A stretch of DNA of 64,000 nucleotides from Triticum aestivum (Eukaryota > Streptophyta > Magnoliopsida > Poales > Poaceae): NCBI RefSeq assembly GCF_018294505.1, contig NC_057804.1:255607251-255671250 (forward strand), given 5' to 3'. Each line of letters opens with the position of its first letter. Position 1 is the first letter of the stretch. A model generated the notes under the pieces. The model searched no databases. It was not told the DNA's origin and saw only the letters and a program-made list of their open reading frames with translations. Shown here in pieces: positions 45,535 through 58,000 of this stretch. A program made the position numbers and the translations under genes.

Positions 45535-48032
45535 TCTTGGGTGCACTCATCGTACGCACACAAATTCCTTGGCTCTTTGCCCGTAACTCTCTCACGCACC
45601 ACTATGTCGTCTCGGAGATCTCCCCCCCTCTCTTAAACTCTCCATCCACCTGGGTCATACATACACATGCATATCTCACTCGCACTCGATAGGACCATCT
45701 AAAACTCTATCTCTCTCCCTCATTCTCCCTCCATCTCACACGCACACACACACACACAATCTCATGCCCAGCTAGCCAAGTATGATGGTCTCTCACTCAA
45801 TTGTAGGCACACGCAGTCCCCCCTATATGTCTATGACTAGCTAATCTTAATCTCCATCACAAACATGTGCATGGTCTATCTTGATTTCTCTCGGGGCATC
45901 TTTCTATCGCGCACGCACTCCCTTGATCTCCCACCTATATAGTCCCCTCATGATCTCGAGGGGATCTCTCTATCACAAACACACCCTCTCTCCCTACCCA
46001 TGCGTCCATGCCATCCATGTGTCCCCTCTCAACCTTTTTTCCTTGTTGGCCAGACCTCTATTGGACAAGTGCTACAGGGGTGTCTCTCTCCGTTGCAAAC
46101 AATCACACACTAGCTATCTTCGTGTATCTCCTTGCATCGCTTTTCCATCTCGGAGATGCATGCGTGATATGTTCGCATAAGAAACGAAAAAACACACTCT
46201 CTCTCCAATTTATCGTTTGTTGTCACTTTCTCTTTCACACACATACTTTTTTGCACACTTACTCATTCTCCTTCACACGCATTTGATATGTCTCGACTGA
46301 GGCACTCTCCTCCGTCCATAGCACATAGATTTATTTAAAAGTCAAACATCACAAAGTTTGACCATGTACGTGGAGAAAAAGAATTACATCTAGTACGGCA
46401 AACATATACCATTAGATTCACAATGAGATGTAGTTTTGTATGATGTATCTTTGGTATTGTAGAGATAAATAACATTTGCATAAACCTGATCAAAGTTTCC
46501 AAAGTTTGACTTCTAAAAAATTTACATGCACTGCATTATCGAGCGGATGGAATATCTCTTTCCCCCTCTCAGCTATCTGACACACCACTCAGCCTTATCG
46601 GGGCTCCTCAATCTCTCTCAAACTTTATTGGTCCGTTTGGTTCGTGACCTGACCCTCATGCCTTGATGGCCGGTACTGCTTGCTGTGGACGTGAGATGTA
46701 AAATATTTCTACCTGGCTAGGCTTGTGTAGTGCTAAAGCGTTTGGTTCATGCCTGGGCCAGGCAAAGCATCAACGTCCCATCAATCAATCCATGCATCAA
46801 TTATTTAATGCTAATATCCATCCATGTTTCTCTTAGCCTCGTGGCCGCACGACCAGGCACGGCCAGGCGTTCGAAATCAGTCGCTTGGGCCAGGCTACTT
46901 GCAGTGTCTGGAGTTCAGCCAGGCTAATTAAAGTGCAAGGGAACCCAGCCCAGGCGGGCTTTTTTTTCACAGGGTAGCAACCAAACAAGCGTGCATGAAA
47001 TCCAGCCACAACCCCAGGCCACGCAAAAGATGCTCACGACGCAAGCCAAACTGGCCTTATATCTCCCTGGTTCACACATACACATGTCTCGCTCGCGCTA
47101 TACATATAGACCCATCCAACACTCTCCGCCCTTGTTCTCTCTCCAGGTGACACGCACCCCCCTAAGTACCATAATCCCTCACTCCATCATAGGCTCTGTT
47201 TGGATCCATGGGTTAGAGTTAGTTTGGGTTAGTTTGGAGTCAACTAATCCAAAAAGATCCAAACAGGAGGGTTAGTTAGGTTAGATGCATCTAACCCATC
47301 CAAAAAAACTAACCCATCCAAGAGGTGCTTATTTGGGTTAGTTCTTCTCGGGACCACTAATAAACACTTTTTTCTCTCGCTCTCCCCGCAGCAGATCCCT
47401 CCCCACTTCCTTGAAGCTTCTCGTCCTCTCCCTCCCTCCCTCTCGCACCGCCCATGAAGGTGCCTCGCCGTATCCGCGCTTCATCTAACCTTGCCATCCA
47501 AACACCTCTTTACTTAGAGTTAGTTCAGGGTGAGAATCTAACTCTAACCTCTAACTGAGTTAGAGTATCCAAACAGGGCCATAGGCGCAAGCACTCCCCC
47601 CCCCTCCTAAGTATGATTATCTCTTACTAGCCATCAGGAACACACATATTGTCTCCTTCCATCCATACGTCTATCTCGATATCTCTCGGGGCATCTTCTA
47701 TCGCGCACACACCTTGTCACTCGATCTCCCACCCATGTAGTCCCATCACGATCTCCAGGGGATCTCTCTATGACAAACATACACTCTCTCCTCCCCATAT
47801 CTTCATTTTCTCCGTACGTCTCTCTCGACCTCTCTCCCTTGTTTTTTAGACCCCTCTTGGCCACATGCTAGGGGTCTTCCTCTCTTGGTTCCAAACAACC
47901 ACACACTATCTCCTCACCTTGCCTCCTTTGTCGAAAATGCATGTGTGATATGTTTGCATAAGACACACATGCTTTTTCTCTACTTTTATCGTGTGTTGTC
48001 CATGTCTCTTTCACACACGCACACACACTTTT

Positions 48033-48077
<45 letters not shown>

Positions 48078-48335
48078 ATTAGGGACTTCGTCACGTCCAT
48101 AAGCATATGGATGTTTTGAAAAGTCAAACCTCAGAAAAGTTTGACCAGGTATATGTGGATAAAAACATTTACATCTGGAACGATCATTAGATTCATCACA
48201 ACATGTACTTACTTCATACTATCATTTATCTTTGGTATTGCAAATATAAGTAATTTGTTTATAAACTTGGTCAAAGTTTCAAAAGTTTGACTTAAAAAAA
48301 TGTTGTAACTACATTATCGAACGGAGGGAGTAGCT
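45535..48335. repeat. Older tandem duplication of a pyrimidine-rich segment, copy 2
   Basis: Counterpart of 24240-26645, now separated by an extra MITE at 47192-47580. It includes two Stowaway-like remnants (about 46310-46550 and 48085-48333) and a CT microsatellite at 48035-48068. No gene. Confidence 0.7.
47192..47580. mobile_element. Tourist/PIF-Harbinger-like MITE, only in copy 2
   Basis: 389 bp with terminal inverted repeats GGCTCTGTTTGGAT and ATCCAAACAGGGCC, flanked by the trinucleotide ATA on both sides. Copy 1 has the uninterrupted site (CATCATAGGCGC) near 25889. The 3-bp target duplication points to the PIF/Harbinger class, though ATA is not the usual TAA/TTA. Internal sequence carries repeated GGGTTAGTT motifs near both ends. 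Confidence 0.85.
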
Positions 48336-50124
48336 CTTTCTCTCTCTCTCTGCTATCTCTCACGGGCCTCCCCTCTCACTCGAACTCTCTATACCAACGG
48401 GTTATACACTCACTGTGACAGCGTATAGCTCCGTATATTGTTTTGTTGACCGGTCTACCAACCCACATGCTGCGTTGTCAGCTCGTGTTCTGTATCTTGG
48501 TGTGCTGGCCCATGTGGCAGTGGGTGAAAATAAGTAAACTAGAGGCCCATCTGACACGCGGTGAAGTAAACAAAGTTGAAACCACTCGGGGTAGAACCTC
48601 GCACGCTAGTAAATTGAGGGCGCATTGAGGACAAACTTCTTGCACGCGAAGGACGCACTCGTGCACAATTCACCACTACGCGTCGGCATGCATAGAAGGA
48701 CGCACTCGCGCACACCCAGCACACAACACACACCAGCACACGTGTACACCAGCGTCACCGCCGGTTGAGATGGACGGCGAGGCAGCCAAAAAGCGGAGGC
48801 GGCTCGAGCCAAAACTGCATCTGGCGAGCCTGGACTTCATCAGCAGCCTCCCCGACGACATGCTGCTCATCATCATCGGCCTCCTCCCCACCAAATCTGC
48901 CGTGCGGACCGCCCTGCTCTCCCGGCGGTGGTGCCCCCTCTGGTGCTGCGTCCGCCTCAACCTCATCGTCGACAGCTGCCTCTGCGATGGGGATTGCAAA
49001 CGCATGGCCGCAGTCTCCAAGATCCTTTCATCGCACCCTGGGCCAACCAGACGCCTTGACATCCGCATGTTCAGTACCAACTTCAAGGTCCAACCCAAGT
49101 TCGACGAGTGGTTCTTATCCCCCGCCCTAGATCAGCTCGAGGATCTCAGCTTTGAAGCTGGACAATGTTGCTCTTTGCCGCCGTCCGCGCTCTGCCTCAC
49201 GCCAACGCTGCGCCGCGCTAGCTTCAGCTCCTGCTATCTTCCCCAGTTTAATGCTGCACCCGCCTTTCTTCTCCCTCAACTCAAGCAGCTCGACCTCTTC
49301 GACATTGTCATCTCGAAGAAGGCTATGGAGCACCTGCTCCGCAGTTGTACTGCGCTCGAGTACCTTCTTCTTGAGCAGACCCACGGGTTCATTAGCCTCC
49401 ACATCGCCTCGACGAATCTCCGATGGATTTATGTGTCTTGCTGGCCCCGCAACAAGAAATCAATTGGGAAGAGATCACTCCAGCTGTTCCATGTTATGGT
49501 CATTGAGAATGCGCCTTTCCTTGAGAGATTGCTTGTATCGGATCTAGAAGGTCCAACAAAAATCAGGGTTATTGACGCACCGAAATTGACAGCATTGGTG
49601 TACTCATCTGCCAAATTCTCCAAACTCTTTATTGGATCTGTAATCATTCAGTACAGCACTCATCTTCTTCTCTGTCTTCTTGAAATTCACATTTTTAAAT
49701 TTCTTCTTGATGTATTTACGACCGTCTTCCAGAAAATGATTCCCACAAGCTTGACCCAGTCCATGCGCACAGTGAAGATCTTAGCACTAAAATCTATGGG
49801 CCCCAATCTGGATCAAGTTGTTGGATTCCTTACATGCTTTCCGTGCACGGAGAAGCTACTCATCGAGGTGAAACTTCTTTCCTATAAGTAAACGGTAATC
49901 ACAACGTAGCTCAATTTTTTCGTAATTTTCCCAAATTACGATGACAAGTGTAGTGTTGAAAACTACATCTACGCACTACACCGAAAGAAATGTTTTTAGT
50001 ATTTTTTTCTCACGTGATCACCTGCATCGTTTTTATGTTGTACTACTATAGTAGCCTAGGCTAGTCATAGTGGAAAGTAACTTAGACTACTCCAGTAACT
50101 CTATGGTTACCCTAAGAGCAAGTA

Positions 50125-50332
50125 CTACATCCGTCCTGGTGTACTCTTCCAATTTTGTAGTATCAAAATTTGACCATAGATTTAACTGACAAAATGTTAA
50201 TGCATGTCACTAAGAACTATATGGTTGGATTCGTATTTGAACATAATTTTAAATGGTGTAATTTTTAGTGACATGCATTGGCATTTTCTTAGGTAAATCT
50301 ATGGTCAAAATTTTATACTAAATACGAGGTAG
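50125..50332. mobile_element. Stowaway MITE in F-box intron 2, copy 2
   Basis: 208 bp, flanked by TA; counterpart of 28437-28644. Confidence 0.75.
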
Positions 50333-50334
50333 TA

Positions 50335-50457
50335 TTCCCTCCGTGCCAAAATTCAAGTTTTACATTTGTTTAGATACGGATGTATCTAACACTAAAATGT
50401 AACTAGATACATCCGTATTTAGACAAATTTAAGACAAGAATTTTGGAATGGAGGGAG
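50335..50457. mobile_element. Stowaway MITE, complete, copy 2
   Basis: 123 bp, ends CCCTCCGTGCCAAAATTC and GAATGGAGGGAG, flanked by TA. Copy 1 retains only the left part (28647-28752). Confidence 0.8.
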
Positions 50458-50877
50458 TACAAAAGTGGGCTATGTAGGCCAAAACATGTGCCAAATTCAC
50501 TTGTGATGCATTTGGCATCCATGCCCCTCCATTGCTCACCTGGTGCCCCAATCTGGATCACCTACTTTGCTCCGGTGCCAAATTAACTCACGCAATGAAA
50601 AAACACTGCATGGGGGAGAGAGAGGACTGAGGCAATAAAAAAACACTTGTTTGGGAGAGTGAGAGGCTGGTGTAGTTGGTTTGATTGATTTGTTTATACA
50701 TGTGGGTCTGTGTGCATAGCGGTGCCAACTCTCTCATATCGCAAGAGCAGTGCCAAAATCTTTTGATTTGACATCGATGCATATTATGTGGCATACTTTT
50801 GTGAAATATTGCATTGACCACATAGTGGAAGGCAACAAATGCCCAAGCTCTTCACGTGCTCCTAGTTAAATGAGAGG

Positions 50878-50881
<4 letters not shown>

Positions 50882-50912
<31 letters not shown>
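50882..50912. repeat. (GA)n microsatellite, copy 2
   Basis: GA run in F-box intron 2. Confidence 0.95.
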
Positions 50913-50915
<3 letters not shown>

Positions 50916-51340
50916 TGAAAAAATATCACTAGCCAGCCAACCCTATCATATGAACGAATGATATTGGTACCTCTTGATGACACGACAATCTTATGCAGCC
51001 AGCTGCTCTAATATGTTCTCTTATTTTGCAGATAAAAAAAGACCCGAAAGTGAAAAATGTGCTGCACTATAACAATCTCATTGAATGCCTTGATCTCCAT
51101 CTCACAAAAATTGATTTGATCAACTACCGAGGCTGCACATCTGAGATTAAATTGGCTAGGTTCTTTGTTCTGGTGGCAAGTGTGCTCAAGGTAATGAGGT
51201 TTGGCGTTCTCTAGCGCAACAATGAATGGCGTGCAGATCACCGCAAGCGTCTAAGCCTAAATGACAAAGTCTCCGCACATGCTGAATTTGTTTTTGAAAC
51301 ATCAAGTGGCCATAGACTCAAAAACTTATCTGTCCACTAG

Positions 51341-52742
51341 TGACTTGTCAGGGCGGTGGATTTTAGTTTGTACGATAACGCTGCATCCACCTAAAGTAAC
51401 AAAAGTTCTTACGTAAACTTCCTACTAATTCCCTCTTCCTAGGTGCAGCATTACTCCTAACATTTGTAATATCAGTTTGAAACTTGTAATATTGCCGTGT
51501 CCTATTCCTGTGTTTTCAAAATCTTGCGAATCAAACATGTCCTGAGTTGGTGATGATGTTGTGCCTCCCATCTTTCACCAATAGCCCTCGGATCTAGATC
51601 TTCTCCATTTTTGCAAAAAGATGCCCACACTTGTTCCCTATTTACAAACAACTCCTTGTCTCTCACAATCAGCCTTATCTCCTCCCCACCACATCTAGAA
51701 GGCCGTGGAAAAATCTGGCGCGATGGCCGCTGCCGGAGCCGTCCACCCCCAATCTTGGTGTTCCGTGCAATGCACGGGCATCTACGCACGGGAAATTATG
51801 TTGAACAGGGCTAGTTGTAAGCAAGATAGCTCTACAGCCATGATGATAGTGACTATAGACAGTGAGGCTGACTATGGTATGCCGAACGCGGCGCCTATAC
51901 TCAGGTGTCATCTCCGGCGCAGGGTCTTGTCACTTCACTGTGAGGAGCAGCACGTAATAATTTGACCAACGGGTAGTACAGTGCTAGTACTCCTACTGCT
52001 ACATTGGTAGTACTACTACTAGTACTAGTAGCACCACCATCTGGATTTAGGAGTACTACCACATCCATCTGGATTTTAGTATTTGACTAGCAATATCTAG
52101 TAATGCATGTCACAAAAAATGTACTACTCCCTCTGTAAATAAATACATGGTGTTTTATTCCTATCGGCGAGAGAACATAATGTTTTTTTGCTAACTAGAG
52201 TACTAATAGGATTACATGCAATGAACTAAACACTGCATGTCATGTTTGGTAGTCTCAAGTCATTGAAAGCATCCACGGCCCACATCTCTCATTGGTTCAT
52301 ATGTCACGAAATAAGAAACAAGGAGGGAGTTAATGCTCCGCACCTAGGTGTTTTGGGATTATTTGGTTTTCGTAATGTGACTTACACAACATTTTTGTTT
52401 ACATGCATTAACATTTTATTAGTTAAATCAAAGGTCAAAACTTGGCGCAAAATGCAAAGGGGACCAATAAACTAGTAAACATCAAACTTCTCTCATTTGG
52501 CCCCAACTAGAGGTCCGGTGAGATGACTATACTGCACCGGTATGGAGGGGGACGCAGCTTCATTGACTTACGGCAACTGCCTTTGGGTGAATGACACGTG
52601 GGCCCAGGGGGTGGCTGGCCCACCTATCATATAGCCAAACGGAGGTGCAGTAGAGGGCCTAGGAGTAGTACGGAATCCTACACACCTACGCACGCTAACG
52701 AAGGGCAAGAGTGATCACTTGAATCGCAAGATGAGTTGACTA
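51341..52742. other. Intergenic, copy 2
   Basis: Counterpart of 29593-31028. It contains the AGTACTACTAGTACTAGTAG tract near 52010-52030 and a partial MITE end near 52126-52150. No supported gene. Confidence 0.5.
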
Positions 52743-52977
52743 CTACCTCCGTCCTGGTTTATTAGTCTCCTTTCTAATTTGTGCTAAATTTTGACCAAAG
52801 ATTTAACTAACAAAATGTTGATGCATGTCAACAAAAATTATATTTTTGGATTCGTATTTGAACATAGTTTTCAGTGATATAATTTTTAGTAACATGCATA
52901 AACATTTTGTTAGTTAAATCTGTGGTCAAAATTTGACACGGATTATAATGGGGACCAATAAACCAGGACGGAGGTAG
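52743..52977. mobile_element. Stowaway MITE, only in copy 2
   Basis: 235 bp with terminal repeats CTACCTCCGTCCTGGTTTAT and ATAAACCAGGACGGAGGTAG, flanked by TA. Copy 1 has the empty site (GTTGACTAGAAGC near 31005-31018). It lies just upstream of the small gene, 19 bp before its ATG. Confidence 0.92.
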
Positions 52978-52996
52978 TAGAAGCTAAGCTAGACCC

Positions 52997-53535
52997 ATGG
53001 AGGCGATGACCGCGAGCATCAGCCGGCTGTGCCAGATGGTCCACGACGCCGTCCTGCGGCCCGGCAACAAGGAACGTCTCCAGGTAGTATTGCTTGAGGC
53101 CGCCAGGGCGAGGGGCCGCTTGGACGACAACTTCGTCTCCTTGTTCGACGAGGTCCTCGTCGGTTTCCTCGACAAGTTCACCGTCGTTAAGAAGCTCGCG
53201 GACGACTTTGACGTAAGCCTCTAGACGACAGCCACTATGGTGACAACCTCTTTGACGCACTAGTGGCCTTGCGACTGCCCGCCGTCGCGCCGGAGAATGT
53301 CCACCTCGAGGTCGCGCTCGATGCGCAGCGCCTGGTGCAGCAAGACACCATCGACATAATCACCCACGTCTATGCGCAAATCGTCCACAAGGACTACTAC
53401 ATGCAAGAGGAGGACGATAGGACGCTGGCCTTCTTGGACCGCAGGGCAACCTTGGACAGCACTGTTCAGAAGCACGTTGAGCTCGCCGCCAACGCCGCTG
53501 GTCCTCACACGTCGGTTGGTGACCCGGCGCACTAG
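52997..53535 (+). pseudogene. Small unrecognised gene, copy 2 (frameshifted)
   Basis: Same gene as 31029-31601 but with a 34-bp deletion after the KKLADDFD segment, followed at once by TAG (53222-53224). The downstream half continues in another frame (53263-53535) and keeps CAG where copy 1 has the stop. The predicted first-half product is 75 residues. No known domain was recognised. Confidence 0.55.
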
Positions 53536-55670
53536 GGCGTGAGGATGTCGTTGATGGATCCGTATGTATTTTTATCTTTCCGTCAAATCCATGTAGTAGT
53601 ATATGATACTACAGTAATTATCTTACCTTTCGCATCAACTTCATAATTTTCATACATACTCCATGCATGAACGGCGCCAGAACCAAAATTCTCATTACTC
53701 TACGCAAAATCGTTATTTTCTATCTATCGATTATGCCATGGAGCAGAACCAAATTTTACAAGTTACGAGTTCAAAAGGAAAAGCCTATCGTGTTCGCGTC
53801 GCACCCCCACATGGTTGGTCCGGCACGCCGCTCAAGCGGGAATGCGTGCGGTGTTGCATTTTCACTTACAAGTGGGACCGCAGTTGAGCAAACCGACTAT
53901 CAGCAAACCCCCACCCTGCCCATCGCGTGATGGCTAAGAAAACAGGAGGGAGAAGAGATGGCTGTAGCACGGACTCCAAGAAAATTTGTGTCGGATGGGA
54001 CTCGTGTGGGTGGCGTGTGCTGTACTGCTAGACCTGAATGCTAGTTATGGCCCATGCCACCCCACTATATCGAGCCTATATCGAGGTACGTAGAACAAAT
54101 TTCCTGCAGTCCATGTTCAGCCCTCCTCTATCTCTCTTCTCAGCCAGCCAGCGGACGCGCGGAGCCCATCGTCTGTTTGCTCACATGCGGTCCCACATGT
54201 CAGGGAAAATGCAAGCGGACCCATTGAACCTGCACATCTTTCACCTTGACGTGCTGGTGATGAAAAACAAATCCAAGAAAGATCTTCGGTGGCCGCTTTT
54301 GTAGTTACTCAAGAGTAGTAAGATTCTATTTACAGTTTAACCCAAGATACACATCTCGTGGCTTCAACTACCACTATATTTTCTTTCATGACACGACCTG
54401 GATGCTGGATGTCCCACGTGTCAGCAAAAGGAGGAAGAACCCGACCAAATCTTCAGTTGTGCTCTCGGATTAGACTAGTTGTGCTAACTTAAAAATTTTA
54501 TTGTGTACTCCCTCCATTCCAAAATACTTGACTTCCATTTGTCCAAAAATGGATGTACCTATATACTAAAACATGTCTAGATACATATATATTTTGACAA
54601 ATAGAAGGCATGTATTGTGCAATGGAGGGAGTAGAATGGATGCAAGTTTTGTATTGGGAAGAAGAGTACATCCATATATTGATAGAGCGCAATTTAGTAG
54701 ATGTTCTATCACTTTTAGCTAGCACAGAGGCTATAGATGAGATTAGTGCACTTGTTGATACTCCTACTTGGTATGCGTGTTGCTGCTTAGACATAGAGAA
54801 AACGGACCGGAGGGAGTACTAGAATAGAGGCTAGACATGAGACTAGATGCGAGGAAGCAACGTCTACTTCTTTACACTCGAAGAAGAAAGAAGCACGCAA
54901 GGTCGAGCCTCCGCAGATCAACAATGAATGCATCTAGAAGGCACTAATCCAACTTATAGGAGTAGTAAAATGTATTCTTGTGGTTCTTGTTTTCTTTGGT
55001 CTTGCTTTTCTAGTCAAAATTATCATTGGAGTTCGTGCAAAATGGAGGTCCGTTTGGGGTCGTGCATTGCAGTTGGCCTTACAAGTGGGACCGCAGTTAA
55101 GGAAACTGACTATCGGCAAACCCCCACCTCGCCCGCCGCGCGGTGGCTGAGTTAGAGAAACGATGAGGTTGAAGAGATTGCTCTAGCACGGACTCCAAGA
55201 AATATAATGTCAGATGGAAGTCGTGCTGGTGGCATGTGACGTACTCCTAGACGTGAATGCTTGCTCTGGCCCATGCCACCCTACTACTCCTACTACTTAC
55301 TATATAGTACTACTAGTATGGAGGATTCGAGGTGCTAGTTATGTAGTACAATATGGCTACAGTAAAAACACCCGCACGACGCGCGAAGCATGTGAAGCTA
55401 GTACAAATAATGTACTACTATTGTTGATTGGCCTCATCCGATAACCTGTTGCAATGCACGTACAATTATGTATTCGGAAAATATTTTTTTGCCTCGTCGC
55501 ACCACTCACTCACAGAAGCAACTCGAAAGCCATTCATAAATTTAGTAAGTTTATCACAGGCATATCATTTTATTACATACAACAGGTCATCAACCCACAT
55601 CGACAACGAGGATACGTTATAAATACTAAAGTTTTCACCACACAACAAATAACAAGCAATGAAATGAACT
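53536..55670. other. Intergenic with diverged direct repeat, copy 2
   Basis: Repeat pair about 53871-54065 and 55083-55290 (counterpart of 31938-32135 and 33138-33340). There is no intact gene. Confidence 0.6.
54508..54631. mobile_element. Stowaway MITE, copy 2
   Basis: 124 bp, flanked by TA; counterpart of 32575-32698. Confidence 0.85.
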
Positions 55671-57339
55671 TCAACTCAACCATTCCTCGGCATTGGAAAC
55701 GCTTGCTTTGAACCACAAGTGATTCTCTGGGACGGGCCATCCATTATCGATCTGGAGACCAACGCAAGACTGATCATCCAGGCTGAAGCAGCCTACTATA
55801 TCAGTACCAGGGTAGGGAACCACCCAAATGTCCAAGGTATAGACACAGTTGCTTCTCATAAATGGTAGTAACGTTGTGTCAACAACAGTTGGATCGCCTT
55901 TCACCATCATTGGATAGTTTTGTCCAAGGAAGAGCGAGTATTCTCCAAGACTATCAATTCTGTACCAGGGAGAAGGAGTTGGCGCTAGCACACTAGTATC
56001 CATCCCGAATACCAGGCAACGGGTGTTGGAATACGTTCGGATAGTGCGACCATGGGAGACTACACCTGCTTCCTTAGCAGTAACATCATTAGTGGGCTGT
56101 ATACACACGAGAAGAGGTGATCCATCGGAATTAGTTGTCAGGCGCCAAATAGTATATGGGCGCTGCTCGTTCTCATGCTCGTGATCATCACCATCATCAT
56201 CTCCCCCTTGGTTATAAATTTTTTCAAGTATAGGTGGTGGAATGTTCACAGGACCTTGGAAACACAAGAAGAAGGTTAATTAGTAAGGCTGGCCATAGTG
56301 GGGGTAACATGAGTAGTATCATGCACTTGGGACTCGCAAACATGCTTATGTGGCAGGCAATTAAGGAAGAGAGAGATGGTTATAGTAACATAGATAGATA
56401 CCGTAACATAATAAATGTGATGCTACTATGTGTCATGCATGGCAATAAATGAGACCACCTATGATACTAATCTAAGATACAATGCACTATAGAGGTAGTA
56501 ACATATGCATGTTACTAGTCTAAGTTACTCCCCACTATGACCAGCCTAAAGGGAAACTTGCTAACCCGCATGCATGTGGATGAAACAATTATAATTACGG
56601 TGGAAGATAAACGTACAGAAACAATGAGGATGCCATGCAAAAACAGTGCCACGAGTGGTGGCAGCAAACACAAGGCCCTCGTATTGAATTGCATCACAGT
56701 ACTCATCCGTGTACAGAAACTGATTTTTGAGCAATATCCATCCAGTCAAACACTAAGGATGGCAACAAGCTTGTCGAAGATAGCAACAACTTCATACTTG
56801 TTGTAATCCCAAGAGCGGTTGGGAACTCGAAAAATTTCTATCTTCTGTAGAAGACAGTCACCGTGATTGTATTTGAACATGCGTACAATAACGGTGTGCT
56901 CAACCTCTGGGCAGTCTGCTGAGATTTTTGGAAGTGGAACCTGGTCACGAGTGTACACATTCACAAGTTCCCACTCGCAGTTGGACCCAATGTAAACAAC
57001 CCAATCTCCATTTGCGGCGGCCCAAGCCTTTCCCTCAAGCGATGGCATCTTAACATCATACGTATCATTATGAAGCGGCATCAACTTGCACAGGGCGAGG
57101 CCTCCGTCATGACGGCGCCAGTCATCAGGATCACGGCAAAGAAGATAGGGGAGATCAAACCGCTCCTTGACTCTTGGGTTCCTTGTAATGATGTTATTAG
57201 TTGAGTCGAGAATGGGCTTGAACGAACCTGCCATGCTAGCCGAGGTGATGACGTCGCACCGATCAATGAGTTCCTCCACCACGTCATCTTTCAGATTGGG
57301 GCAAGAATAACGAGGTCGTTTCCGTCCTGTTCCCTCCAT
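55671..57339 (-). pseudogene. DUF295 protein gene, copy 2 (frameshifted, MITE in intron)
   Basis: Exons 56617-57339 and 55671-56254 correspond to the intact copy 1 gene. Exon 1 is 723 bp against 724 in copy 1: one C is missing near 56751 (CAAACACTAAGG against CAAACCACGAAGG), which shifts the frame and gives an immediate stop after the LVAILSV residues. Splice sites are kept (CT/GTACG and TTCCAAG/GT). The intron has grown from 99 to 362 bp by a Tourist-like MITE at 56287-56546. The remainder of the DUF295 pattern (SLFLGQNYPM, NCVYTLDIW) is still readable, so the break looks recent. Confidence 0.85.
56287..56546. mobile_element. Tourist-like (PIF/Harbinger) MITE in DUF295 intron, only in copy 2
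   Basis: 260 bp with terminal repeats GGCTGGCCATAGTGGGGGTAA and GTTACTCCCCACTATGACCAGCC, flanked by TAA on both sides. Copy 1 has the empty site TTAGTAAAGGGAAAC near 34350. The TAA target duplication is typical of PIF/Harbinger MITEs. Confidence 0.92.
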
Positions 57340-58000
57340 GGAGAAGATGATCGAACAATGGCAGAAGAAAGGGTGAAGGGCTGAAGGAAAATGGAGGAGG
57401 GAGAGGAAGAGCGTGCGACAGCAGTTCCAAATCGAGAGGGAAAGGTGAAGATTCGGTGGACGGTTGCCAGTTTGCCACAGTTCACGAAGGGGTGCCCCGG
57501 CCTACACGTCGGTTCGGAAATACTCCTACTACTCGCCGTCGTCTCACTGATAAGTTGGAAAGGGACCACATGTCAACGAAACATGGTGTGTAATTTCTCG
57601 TGCAAAATGCAATCTGGCCGCGTTGGCCCGAGGTGCCGCATTAGTTATCGACCTTTATTTTTTTAATGGCGTGTCGTTCAGTTTTGAAGCATGACTAAGT
57701 GGTACTGTACGCAGAGAAAATATAAACTACTCTACCACTACTCCACCTCCAGTACTAGTAGTATAAAGAAGATATATAGGCTGGAGCTTCAGCGCTTTCT
57801 TGCCAAGGGCTGCCCACTTGCTTCTCACACTACCACCCTCTCTCCAGATCTAAAAAAGACGGCCCGTCTCTCCCTCCTCACCGGTCGTCACAGATCCGCC
57901 GGGGAAGAAAAGGACGTGCAACATTGATGCACCCATCATCGGCGAGCGAGGTCACGCACTGACGACAAGGCCGTCCTCCCAGACCTAGCGCCCGTCCGGG
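57340..58000. promoter_or_regulatory. Shared divergent intergenic region, copy 2
   Basis: 661 bp between the DUF295 start and the plus-strand gene head; counterpart of 35145-35811, with a similar GAAGATATATAGGCTGG TATA candidate near 57767-57784. Confidence 0.35.

Larger units (their letters stand above)
48770..51340 (+). pseudogene. F-box/FBD gene, copy 2 (probably nonfunctional)
   Basis: Exon 1 (48770-49650) is fully open. It encodes an F-box (LPDDMLLIIIGLLPTKS) followed by leucine-rich segments (FLLPQLKQLDLFD, LEYLLLEQTHGF). One G is missing at the exon 1 donor (ATTCA/GTACAG against GTTCAG/GTACAA in copy 1), so normal splicing would shift the frame. Reading through the 82-bp intron instead stays in frame into exon 2 (49733-49867) and gives a 373-residue ORF ending at 49889-49891. 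Exon 3 (51032-51340) has an intact TTTTGCAG acceptor but a TAG at 51212-51214, where copy 1 has Trp, which truncates the FBD end. A shortened F-box/LRR protein from the unspliced form is possible. Confidence 0.8.
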
